Assembly (NCBI GenBank): GCA_039621445.1
Contig: CP154956.1
Coordinates: 97,778,406 to 97,842,405 of the forward strand
From: Euglena gracilis
Taxonomy: Eukaryota > Euglenida > Euglenophyceae > Euglenales
Direction of reading: 5' to 3'
DNA length: 64,000 nt
The translations under genes were made by a program, and so were the position numbers. Positions within the stretch are counted from its first letter, which is position 1. Every line of letters begins with the position of its first letter. The notes under the pieces are model-generated. The model worked only from the letters and a program-made list of their open reading frames with translations, did no database searches and was not told where the DNA came from. Shown here piece by piece: positions 1 to 11,517 of the stretch.

Positions 1-111
1 CCCCCCCCCACACGGCACGACCCGGGCGAGGGTCGGGGGTGTGGTTTGGTATGGGCACGGAAGGGAGAGGCCGAAGCACGGTGCGGCACTCCGTGCACAC
101 CGGTCGGACAC

Positions 112-163
112 CGGCCTGGCCACACCGGCCTGGCCACACCGGCCTGGCCACACCGGCCTGGCA
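112..163. repeat. Short tandem repeat, about 14-bp unit
   Basis: About four near-perfect head-to-tail copies of CACACCGGCCTGGC. The remaining sequence from 1 to 604 is GC-rich, and I see no gene in it. Confidence 0.85.
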
Positions 164-604
164 GGTGGGGGGGGTCCCCCTTTGGACCAGGGGGGAAACC
201 CCCCCCTCTAACCCGCATACCCTCCTTAGATCGAACCCTGGGATCGTGGTGGATCCAGAATATGTCCGAATATTCAAAGAACGGAGTATTCGAAGACGCC
301 TTTGCATTCCTCACATCATCTGCATAATTGCAGAACAACGCAAATCACCTCAACCGCGATAAGGCATCACATCGTATCTTTTCTTCTTCACAAAACTCTT
401 TCCGTAATATGAATTCCATTCATTATAAAAGGGAAGACGCACAATATGGAAATTGACATGGGGAAAGGTTACATGAGCATTTTAGGCTTCAATTTTGAAC
501 AAAAAAAAATAGGGTGAGGCCAGCATCAGTCAGGTTACTGCACTTCAAGGCCTTGGTGAATGCGCCGCCAGGGCGATACCCCAAGGACCCCCCACAGGAT
601 TTTG

Positions 605-897
605 CTTAAGGACCCCCGGGGGGGTGCTGGCTAGCCAATCGGCTAGACACTGGAAAAAATGGACTGGGGGGGCTCCGGGGGTCCCCCAACTGGAAAAAAA
701 TTTTCCTCCGGCGCTGCGCGCCAAGGTGGAAATGAGGTTTTTAATAGGTTTTTGGCTGATTTTGTTCCAAAATTTCCCAAAAATGGCCAAAAACGGGCAT
801 CTTTGGCCATTTTTGAGGGTCCCAAAAAAATTCCGGCGCTTCGCGCCGGTCACTGGAAAAAAAAATTCCACTAGCTAGCCCTGCCAGCAGACCCCCC
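605..897. repeat. Dispersed repeat R1, copy 1
   Basis: This stretch begins near CTTAAGGACCCCC, contains CTAGCCAATCGGCTAG, and carries the arms GCGCTGCGCGCC and GCGCTTCGCGCC around a core rich in GGCCAAAAAC/GGCCATTTTT. It ends near CAGCAGACCCCCC. A second copy in the same orientation lies at about 17252-17580 inside an intron of the P4-ATPase gene. It looks like a non-autonomous mobile repeat. I see no coding potential, although several overlapping reading frames are open across it by chance. Confidence 0.75.
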
Positions 898-1346
898 ATT
901 TGCACTCTGCTCTTGGAAGTCTCCCCCCAGAGGCTGATGCTCTGGATGCTTTGTTCCAGATGATGCAAACCAGATGCCTTGTTTGCAATGGACCAACGCT
1001 TCCAGCTGGGGGTGCTCTTCGATTTTGACCCTGCTTTTGAGGAGGACCACACATGAGATTTGATTTCGTCCTTTGCGAAGCAGGGCTGTTTTTTGAGCGA
1101 AAATGTCAAAAATACCACCACCACAGAAACACAGAAGGAACAAATGCTTCGGTGCTGAAGGAGTTTTGACTTAAAAGTCGGCCCAACAGGATGAAAGATG
1201 AGTTGTGGGGACGACCCCCCCCCATCCACCACCCATTGAGGCCTCGCGGGCGGGAATGCTAATCACACAACAAAATGAAATGGAAAGGCACTTTCCAATT
1301 CATTCACAGACCCTCACTGGGCATCCCCCTGGGCCCCGGTCTTCAC

Positions 1347-2389
1347 CTCCACCGCCAGCATGTACTGCACAAACATGAAGGCCCCCCGGCCAGGCTGCCA
1401 TTCGTGAGACGACCTTGCCAACCATCGCACCATTAAGATCTCTGCGTGGGCCGTTCGAAAGTGGGCGGTGTGTGTCTCTCCAGGCACGGAACTGCAGAAT
1501 GAGCTCAAAAAAACCACGCGCCTTGGGGGGTCCTTTTACTGCAAAGGATCCGTTGCTGGGCTGTGGGAGAAAGACTTCCGACCTGCTGGGCTGGCTGGCA
1601 GCGCAACTCCGCGCGCTATCCACACACTATCACCTGAACACACCCAAAAGTTGGAGGAAATTCTCCCACGGCACACAGGCCAAGGTGGTCAGCAGCAAAA
1701 CCAAGTGGGAAATGAGAGAGCCTGCTCGCTGTAGCTCTCCAACAGGAGGACCCCTGGCTTCTTCACCGGCACGACGTAAAACTCGAAGTCCAGGCGGCTG
1801 GGAACGTGGCCGCAGTGAAGGTCCTCCCCACGCCCGCTTCGTTTGTTGCGAATATTTGAAAGCATCCCCCCTTTCCCGAAAAAGGGTCCATTTGGCAGAA
1901 ACCCATGAAATATCGATTCATCCGTGTGGGACCGCCCGACCACAAGCAGGAGGAATATGAATGTCAATTGAACGAATGCCAAATGTCGATTGTAATGTCA
2001 GTCCGGGGGGTCTGCTTTGCACAAGCCGCCGTAGCCCCCACTCCCTCTGCAGCCTTTCCTTCCTTCCATTTGGGGTCTGTGGCCCACCACCGAACTGCGG
2101 CCACCGCGGCGCCCTCCGGCAGCCGCCCTGCGGGGCGGACCTCCATCGTGAAGTCCAGCAGCGACAGCGGCTTCACGCGGGGGGCCTGGCCGTTGAACAC
2201 CGCCTTGCTGGGCCCAGGCAGTCATTTGGCGCCCGTCAAAAAGGCACAAATCCCACAATGCGCATGCAAATTGCCACACACACAGAGGCGTTAAACACGG
2301 AAACTTGCAATTAATTCAATCATTAATAATTCATTATTGAATACATAACGTAATGAAAAGAATTAATTAAAATAATACTAAACTAACTG

Positions 2390-2456
<67 letters not shown>

Positions 2457-2577
2457 GATTGATTGATTGATTGATTGATTAGTTTGTTAGCCAGTCAGTT
2501 AGTTAAATATTATTTTAATTAATTCATATAATTACGTCACATATGCAATAAATGAATTTATAATCATTAATTGCTTA

Positions 2578-2643
<66 letters not shown>

Positions 2644-5248
2644 CAACCAATTAATTGATTAATTAATTAGTCAATCGATCAATTGATTAATGAATGAATG
2701 AATGAATGAATGAATGAATGAATGAATGAATGAATGAATGAATGAATGAATGAATGGATGGATGGATGAATGAATGAATGAATGAATGAATTCATTAATT
2801 CATTCATTAATTAATTACTTAATTAATATTTTAATTAATTTATGAGTTAATTCATTCATTCATTCATTCATTCATTCATTCATTCATTCATTCATTCATT
2901 CATTAGTTAAAAATATTAATTAATTAATTAATTAATTACTTGGTTAATTAATTAATTAATCAATCAAACAATTGATGAATTAATTAATTAATTAATTAAT
3001 TAATTAATTAATTAATTAATTAATTAATTAAGTATTAATGAATGAATGAATGAATGAATGAATGAATTCATTAATATTTAATATTTTTATTAATTAATTC
3101 ATCAATTAATGTTTTAATTAGTTAGTTAGTTAGTTAGTTAGTTGGTCAGTTAGTTAAATAATTCTCTTGGGTGCCCACAGTTGAGCCGGCCTCGGCGCAC
3201 ACCAGACCACACCAGATGAGTGTCTGGCTGGGCCGCAGCCCGACCAGCCCCGAGCCCGACAGCGCCGGCCAGCGACGCACCACGGGGGCCGGTTCTGGGT
3301 CCAACCCAAAAAACGTTGCCCGTTTGGCATCCTTTGGGACGTTTTGTGCCCCCAGCGGCGTTTGGGTTTCAGCGGTGACCCCAACGCTGCCCCCTGGATG
3401 GCCACCCCCAATTCACGGGCCGGGGTTCCCAGTTGCTTCTTTCCCTCTTTCCATTCTTCAACCCCCCGGGGGAAGGGTCACACACAAGACGGGGGGGGGG
3501 GGTCGTTTGGGTTGGTTTTGGAAAAAGTGGCTTGGGCCCGGGGGGAAATGCGCTTGCACCTTTACTTCAGGGGCCACCAAAAGAATCTACGCTCCGAAGA
3601 CTCCCCAAAAATTAGCCCACTCCTGGTCTGGTTCTTAGGCGGCCGATTCGCACTTAAGCTTTTTTATGTTGGTTTGCGCATTTGCGCGCACCAACGTGTA
3701 TTTTTACCTTCAATGTTTTGTGTTTTATTTGCGCAAATGCGCCCATAAACATAAATTTTTTATTTGCACAAATGCGCGCATAAACACAAATCAGTTGAGT
3801 GACGGCGGGCTGACGTAGTCTGTAGTGTGTGATGTAATAAGGCTCAATGTGTCTTTACGAGCAGCTGCAGTATCCAAGCCAGTTCAGTCAGCACGTCAGC
3901 ACTAGTTCCAAATGTCGTCACAGTGGGTGTGTGTTTCCCACCTGTTTGATGTACGAGAGCACCACTCTCACCTATCTCGGCCCTATTCACGTCAATTGGT
4001 AAGCAGCATTTGCACCAAACTACCGGGAGTCACATCCCTACAACAGAGTTCATAAACTGTTTTCAGTGTGTCAGGGTACAGGGTCCCAGAAATTTCGCAA
4101 AAATTGTGAATTTGCACAATTGCGCAAATTCTAAAGCAAAAACCCTTAAATGCGAATGCGGCCGCCTAAGTGGTTGGGGCGGGCGGCGCAGGTGGTGATG
4201 CTTCAGGCGAGCCCAACTTTGGCCATACTCAGATTCCATCCCTGTGACTGTTCCATTTGGGCCATCCGTGAACCGCGGAGGGGAGTGGAGTGCCTCAACT
4301 GCCCATTTTGGGGACCACCCTTTTTTTGGTCGGACCCCTCCTCCCGGCCATTGGCAACGGGTTTGGCCATTGGCAGAAATTTGGGGGTGGCGGGAGGGAG
4401 GCGGGTGCGGGAGGACGGGGTCCGCTGACGACAAAGCCGGCAGGGGGCGGCTCTCTGGCAGGGCGTCGCTGGGGCACAATGCCGTTGTGGGCCATCGCGC
4501 TGCGGGTGAGAATGTGCACCGCCCCTGAGGTCAGGCACCCCTCCAGGCTCAAACCTGCGATGCATATCAGTGTATGGGTACATGTGTGTGTACATGTGTG
4601 TGTCATATGCCAATGAGCGACTGAGCGAGCGAGTGGGTGTGTGTGTGCATGTATATGTGCGCCCAACTGTCCATGCGTCTGTATGTGCGCATGTGTGTAT
4701 GGGTCTTTCCCCCATAATATTGTTAAAATTTTGAAATAATGCACATTTAGGTTGCAGGGTTGAAATGCATATCTTGGTGGGAAATTTTCTTATAAAAACC
4801 ACGGCACAGCACAAACACTGCACATGTGTATCTCAACATCATTGTTATATTCATGCACATTTCTTTTTTTTCTGGCAAAAGAAAAGAAAACTTCAAAACT
4901 TGCACTAATGCACATGAAAAATGCCATAAAACCAGTAAAAAAAAGGAGCCTCCTTTGACTGACAGACCAGTGGTGACCATATTTTTTTTGCTTTTTGCCA
5001 GGGAGGGTTTTCCTCTTGGTTGAGAAACAATCCAATTGTGCCGAGTCCCTTGGAAAATGAACGTTCGTGTGGCGCTAAAATCGTTCGTCACCAGCAAATC
5101 CAAGAAAACTATCAGTACTCCAACAGCTGTGCTGGCATGACTCGGCAGCCACCATTGCCTCCCGATTGTATGGGGGCCTGCCCGTCACCATAGCCCCCGC
5201 CCGGTACTCCGCCAGCGGGTTATCCAGGGTGATGGAGATGGAGGACAT
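1347..5248 (-). CDS. VPS26C-like (arrestin-fold) protein, multi-exon, 3' end not seen
   Basis: The readable exons match the VPS26/arrestin family, and the short N-terminus fits VPS26C (DSCR3), a retriever-complex subunit for endosomal cargo recycling. Exons in transcript order are 5182-5248 (starts with ATG; MSSISITLDNPLAEYRAG), 4478-4524 (AVHILTRSAMAHNGI), about 3213-3294 (GSGLVGLRPSQTL), 2091-2207 (KAVFNGQAPRVKPL, then FTMEVRPAGRLPEG), 1722-1797 (LDFEFYVVPVKKPG) and 1347-1394 (GAFMFVQYMLAVE). The order follows VPS26C without rearrangement and most exon phases fit. The join between exons 2 and 3 does not work cleanly, and the start of exon 3 is uncertain. Exons 1 and 5 appear to use GC donors. 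The C-terminal arrestin lobe should follow below 1347 but I cannot find it, so the gene is incomplete here. VPS26A/B is a less likely alternative. Confidence 0.65.
2383..3147. repeat. Cluster of tetranucleotide microsatellites
   Basis: Successive pure runs occur: CTAA (2383-2455), TTGA/ATTG (2455-2480 and about 2575-2642), AATG (about 2690-2788), CATT (about 2849-2903), TTAA (about 2970-3030), AATG again and TTAG (about 3115-3145). They are joined by AT-rich degenerate copies. The block lies in the intron between exons 3 and 4 of the VPS26C-like gene. Confidence 0.95.
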
Positions 5249-5575
5249 CGGGGCGGGGGCGGAGGGAGGGGCGGAAGGGGGGGAGGGGCGGTGAACCACG
5301 CTGTAGAAGGGAGAAGGGGATGCCGCGGCACTCAGCGGTAGTGATCTACCTCAAGCACCATGTGGAGCGGGCACATTTCCAGACCAAAACCCACTGTTTC
5401 CAAAGTCAAAAAAGAAGGCAACTCCTTCAACCCCTCCCGAAAGTTTTCGACACAGCCCCCCCCCCCCAACTGCCCTTCCGCAAAAATCAGCAAACAAACG
5501 TTTTGTTGCCTGGGCGCCTGTGAATCGACCCGACCCCTGAGGAACAGAGTCCAGCAGCCCAAAATCACGGCCAAG
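5249..5575. other. Upstream region of the VPS26C-like gene
   Basis: This is the presumed promoter and 5' UTR side of the minus-strand gene. Open frames cross it on both strands, but none has motif support or splice signals that fit. I see no TATA box or other recognisable element. Confidence 0.4.
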
Positions 5576-6802
5576 CACCTATGACAGATTCCAAATTTTA
5601 GCCCGCGGTCGGCAGCGGTCGGCTGCGGTCGGCCGCGGTCGGCTGCGGTCGGCTGCGGTCGGCTGCGGTCGGCAGCGGTCGGCAAAGTAGTTGGCCGTAG
5701 GTGGGGGGCAGGCCAACAAAAAATGAGCATATATCACAATCACACAATCTACTGTTGCCGACTTTTGGCCACTTTTAGCTGCTTTTGGCCAGTTTTTGAT
5801 GCTTTTGGACTGCTTTTGGCCACTGTTGCCGACTTTTGGTCGATTTTTGCTGCCTTTGCCCATTATTTCCTGCCTTTTGCTTTCTTTTGGTCACTTTTGT
5901 TGCTTTTGCCCACTTTTTCCTGGGCTTTGGCTACTTTTGGCCAGCTTTTGCTTTGCTTTGACCTCTTTTGACCACTTTTGGCCTCTTTAACCCACTATTG
6001 ACCACTTTTCTCTGCTGTTGGCCATTTTTACCCACTTCTGGCCACTTTCAGGCCACTTTAAACGTCTTTTTGTTGCTTTTGACATGAAGAGCAGTCAAAC
6101 GTGACCTAAAAATGGCCTAAAAGTGGCAAAAAATGGTTGAAATGGCCAAAAGTTCCAAAAGCAGGCAAAAACAACAAAAAAAAAACGCCCAAAGTGGTCC
6201 AAAAAAGCCAAAAAATGGCCCAAAATGACCCTGCTTTTGGCCAATTTGGGTCATTTTAGCAGCTTTTGTTCACTTTTGGCAACAAACTGGCGCAAAATGC
6301 TCAAAATGGTCAAATTGGACCAAAAAGAGACCAAAAAAACGGCAAAAATAACAAAAGAAAAGGTCGAAAATGGCTTTAAATGGTCAAAAATGCCCAAAAT
6401 GGCACAAAATGGCCCAAGAGCAGGACAAAATGGCCCAAAATTACAAGAAGTGGGCAAAAAGTGGCCAAAAAAATGTCAAAATAGGTCAAAATGGGTGAAT
6501 TATGGTGACAAATGGGCCAAACGGGGACAAAAGCGACCAAAAATGGCCAAAAAGTGGCCAAAAGAGGCCAAAAGTGACAACATGGGCCAGATGAGCCAGA
6601 AAAATCTCAACGTCTGGGATAAAAATGAGCCTAATTCCTCATTCCCACTGAAAAATTGACATCAATTAGAAAAAAGTTGCGCGGTCGGCTGCGGTCGGCT
6701 GCGGTCGGCTGCGGTCGGCACCCCACCTATGACAGTCCTGAAACCCGCGGTCGGCCGCGGTCGGCTGCGGTCGGCTGCGGTCGGCTGCGGTCGGCATAGG
6801 TG
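5576..6802. repeat. GCGGTCGGCT arrays bracketing a strand-asymmetric block
   Basis: Near-perfect decamer arrays of GCGGTCGGCT occur at 5604-5683, 6681-6720 and about 6745-6795. The 12-mer CACCTATGACAG precedes the first array (5576-5587) and recurs at 6724-6735. Between them, 5750-6070 is full of CTTTTGGCCA and 6110-6620 is full of the complement TGGCCAAAA, so the halves form a large imperfect inverted repeat with a switch near 6.09 kb. No coding support. Confidence 0.85.
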
Positions 6803-8075
6803 CCTGATCACGGCCTCCAAACTGCCCCAGGGTCATGGGTAATGTACGGATTGAATGGATATAAAAAAAACGACATTAATTATTTGTACACCCCGAATTC
6901 ATGGGTGGTTCCAAACCCCCAGCCCCAAAGCCAAACAGTCCTGCCATCCCTGGGGTGACATTGGTGACATGTGGTGACACATGGCCCCCACCCAACGCTG
7001 TGCACTGTCCTGTCGCTGCAGTGCGCTGTGTAAAACTGAGGTCAGGAGCAGAAAAAATGCCATTTCTGACCCCTTCGACGTGGTCATTGGTCCACAGTGG
7101 AGGGCCTCCCACACCAAAAAACACGTGTTTTTGACAACAATGTTGACATTTTCGGGTGTTCTCATAAAAAAATCATTCTAACAACAAAAAAACATCAGGA
7201 AAAAAAGCAGCTAGGTTTTGTTGGCAATTGAATAAAGAAGTCAAGACGCCTTCACATGTTCACCCATAAAACAAGGACATACAAACTTGCGGCACAGAAT
7301 CTCCTCAATGGATCTCCACTCGTTCCTCAGTTGAAACAGTTTCCACGTCACCAGAGGCAATAAGATGAAAAGAAGGAAAAACACAATTCAAACGAGCAAG
7401 AAAGCAAGCAAAAAAAAAAGCAAAACACTGGTACGTTGGTCAATGGTCAAAAAAAATGAGAATCGCTTCTTGTGCAAAAAAGTACCACGGATAAGAGGGC
7501 GTTGGTGAGAGGGATGAGCACAGATAGCACGGTGGGTGGTAAAGAGACACCTGGGGCCGGGGGATATGTGGCAGCGGGTGATACGGCAAAGCCGCGGAAG
7601 GAGCAAAAAAAAAAATTGGCACGGAGGCAGAGAGTGCAATGTGCAATAAGGGGCAGGGCAGGGAATGGGAAATGGGGCAGGTCTGAGGGTGAAGGGCCAA
7701 ACCCAAAGGGATGGCTCAGATGCACATACCACACACACACAGGGATTGAACAACAGGCTCAGACAATGCTTGGAAGGCTTCTTCGCCTTGATTCACCGTC
7801 TGTGGCAATCCATAACTTTATCGGGGTTGCACTTTCCTGGGAAATCAGAAGGCAAAGACATTCAACGTTCCTGTGGAGCATAAGATGCCCGAGTCCTTTC
7901 ATGCTGAATGCCTTCACCTCACCAAATAACTTGGCAGGGCACCAACTTGTGGGAACCATTTTTTCATCCCCCCCCCACCAGGTTATTGGACATTGCCATG
8001 GGAAGGGAGGGGTGTAACCCAATTTTTATTCTGGTCCGCTCAGTCCCTAACCTGCCCCACAGCGGTGGCCCCCAG
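6803..8075. other. Intergenic region between the two host genes
   Basis: This is the 3' flank of the P4-ATPase gene. It contains A-rich stretches and a CCTTATTG-type low-complexity patch. No gene, RNA or clear signal is seen. Confidence 0.4.
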
Positions 8076-11000
8076 CTAGGACAGCTTCGAGAGCTCGTCC
8101 TCGTCCGGGTTCAGCTGGCAGTGCGCGAAGTACTCCCGCTCCACGCCCTTCGCGACGCTCTGCCGGTGCTTGCGCTGCAGGACGGTGGGCCGGAACGAGT
8201 ACGTCCAGCCCTGCACCGCGAACTGGATGGCGCGGGCACGCCAATGCCTCAACTGGCAACAGGCAACAGGCAACAGGCGAAACCATTGCTGGCCCCGCAC
8301 GTAAACCCCCTAAATGCGCACCGTCCTGATTGCACACACCCCCTAATAAATGCGCACCTCTTGGGGTCTGGAATCTCCTCCTTAAAATATGTGCACCCGG
8401 AAATTGGATTGTGCCTGCTCCATTTTTTTGAACCATTTTGGGTGATTTTGGGCCACCAACAGCTAAATTTGGCCAACGTTGGGCAATTTGATCCATCTTT
8501 TGACCAATTTGGGCAGTTCTGTCCACCTTTTTTCTTCTCGATTTGAGTAAACCCTTCCCCAATTAGAAGCCCCCTGGGGCTACTATTCCGTCACTCTGCG
8601 GAAAACCCAAGGGGGGGGCTTCTAATTGGGTACCCTTTGTCTAAAGGAAAAACCTTCGCCCGGCGGCCGATCCGGAATTGAACGGGGTCCAACTTTAAAA
8701 ATTTGCAAGACACATTTTTTCGAGTTTTGGGTGGATAGTCCATGTTTCAAGGACACCAGGTATCAGTTTTGTTCCCGACGTTGTTTTTGTGAAGATTTTT
8801 CGAGTTTTTTTACCAATTTTTGCAAAAATTTTGGTCAACTTTGTCGGCCCCCCAACTTGGTCGGGGGGGGGGGGCTTGTTATTTGGATTTTTGGCGTGAA
8901 ACCTGAGGGAGGGGGCTTATAATTGGGGGGGGGCGGGATTTTTTGGGAGGGGGCTTCTAATTGGGGGGTTTAGCATCCCAATACACGCACCCCCGAGGGG
9001 CCGAAATTTGCTGTCTAGAAAGTTCACACCTGTGCACTTATTTCGGGTACTGGGGGGGAGTTTATGCTCCAAAATACAAATAAAGGAAATAATGCACGTG
9101 TGTACGTGAACATGATACTATGCCTATATACAGATACATAAATGGCATGCAATGATGGATGCTTCCAACCCTCACTGTTTGAAGCTGGGGACCAACTAAC
9201 TCACTGACTGGGGAAGGAGCCAAACGCTCCCTTCCCACAAGTCCATGCATCGATGTGGTGGAGGCACAGCATCGTCTCCAGCATCACCGCCAGGTAGAAC
9301 ACAACGTCCTTCTGTGGAAAAGAACACAAAATGGGAGCTTCAATGCATGGTCTGGTCTGCATTTCTTCAATTGAATTATAACACACGTGGACCTGAACCG
9401 ATTGTACAGCCATGTTTTCAAAATGGATAATGCCACGTTGCAAACTTTTTAATACCCCTCAAGCTAACTCCCATCATTGGAGTTCATTTATAAGAAAGCC
9501 AGATCAAAGCTCTGAAGCCCTGTGGGGGCTTTCTAATGGAGGGCGGTTGAAGAATAATTCAACTCCTTCGGGAACGCAAAAAAATGCATACCACTATCAT
9601 TCCAGTTTAAATTTATAAAGACGAAGGTATACAATTCGATCACTTGTCATGCCTGGATCTGTTTTGACAAAACCATTGGTTGGTAATGGAACACCACTTT
9701 CCAATTTGATAAAACCAGTCTGTCATTCCTTTGCCCTTCCCCACATCATACCCATAAAATTATTCCCTGTGGTGCATAAATCAACACCCAACCCGGAAAC
9801 AAGACATCACTACACACCAACGAGGGTTCCAAACAACCCCTGACCTGACCTGACCCCTGATTTTCGATGGCATGGCTTAAATGATCCATTCGCAGAAGAA
9901 GAGTTGTCCAAATCTCTTACAAAAACACCAATGGTTCCTGGGAGGAATTTACAAGCACCGTTTGAACTGCAAGATGCATACATAGTTGTTTATTTGGCAG
10001 CTCCCAACTCTATGGCCCCCCCAGGGGGAGGCCCAAATAGTTGGGAGCAGGGGGGGGTCGTATGGTGTAACCTGCGTCCGACCTTCGGGGGAAGGTCGGG
10101 GTTATGGACGGGGATAAGGTTAGGGTTCCGGCCAGCATGCCGTAGGGCACCCATTTTTGGGAAGTTAGGGTAAAGTTAGGCCCCATTCCGGACGAATTTA
10201 GGCCGAATTCAGGCCGAATTCGGGCCTTTTTTTTTTAAGTCAGAATGCGGTTTCGAAAATCTTCCAAAACGGGGACCTAACTTCCGGTCTAACTTGGTCC
10301 CTAAAATTTGCTGCTTTTCGGCCCGCCCATCCGAACCCTGGCCCTGTCCTGAAATTGAGTGGGAACCCTCCGGGATTCCGCCCGGAAACGGCACGTTTCC
10401 CCGGCGCCGCGGGACCGAAAAGTCGAAAAGTGGGACGCGGGTCACACCATACGACCCCCCCCCTGCTCCCAACTACTTGCCCCCGCCCTGGGGGCCATAG
10501 CCCCCGTTTATTTATTAATTAAAATTTAATTGATGGCAAAGGCACAAAATCTTTAATGAAATTTACTATCTATAAACGATTTCTGTATTAGAACTCTCAA
10601 AAACAAAATTTTTACATAATTAAATAATCTGGAGGACCCATCTGAACTCCGCACAGCTTGTTCACATCGACCCTAATCGCATATCCCCCTAAAAACGCCA
10701 AACACCCAACAGCGTGGCCTGATTTTGCATGCAATGAACAGACCAGGTGTCTGGCCACCACAGAATAATAAGACACGAAAGGCAAGGAGCTGTAGGTGAA
10801 GATGGACAGCCAGTAGAAGACGAACGTACCCCAGATGGCAAGCTGAAGAGAAATGAAAAGATTGTGTGGTAAAACAAAAGAGCAGTCCCCTTGTTGCATC
10901 GAATGACCTTTCTTCGCAACAATGATGTCTGCAATTTTTCCTTAAAATAGTTTTCCTGGGGATCATCCAGACGCTCTTTTTTCTGAGATCTGTCTCTGTT

Positions 11001-11486
11001 TCAAGAGGAAATGAAAGCAGCAAACAAAATGAAGCAAAAGATCGTTGGCGTCAAAAAATGCACCCAGCGCAAAATATTAAACATTCTGAAACACACTCAA
11101 ACTCACCTCCGCCAAATGAAATGGGCAATAAACACACGTCCAAGACATGGACAATGCAGCACGCATGCGCACATGCCTGCACACAACATGCACACACGAA
11201 CATACACCCACCCACCCAGCCAGCCACACACACATCTACAAACATCCACACACAAATTCATTCACACACACTCACATCCACACACCCACACAAACCCACA
11301 CACCCACACACCCACACCGCAACCCACACAAACCCACCCACCCACCCACCCACCCACACCCACACCCACACCCACACCCACACCCACACCCACACCCACA
11401 CCCACACCCACACCCACACCCACACCCACACCCACACACCCACACCCACCCACACACACACCCACACACACACCCACACACCCATC

Positions 11487-11517
<31 letters not shown>

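Noticed and set aside
5332-5730. Minus-strand open frame upstream of the VPS26C-like start
   Set aside because: The frame runs into the GCGGTCGGCT array, has no splice sites that fit, and no recognisable motif.
9268-9311. Longer version of this P4-ATPase exon, to the donor at 9239
   Set aside because: It ends in a phase that does not join the last exon. The shorter exon restores the frame with the acceptor at 8247, but both choices lack transcript proof.
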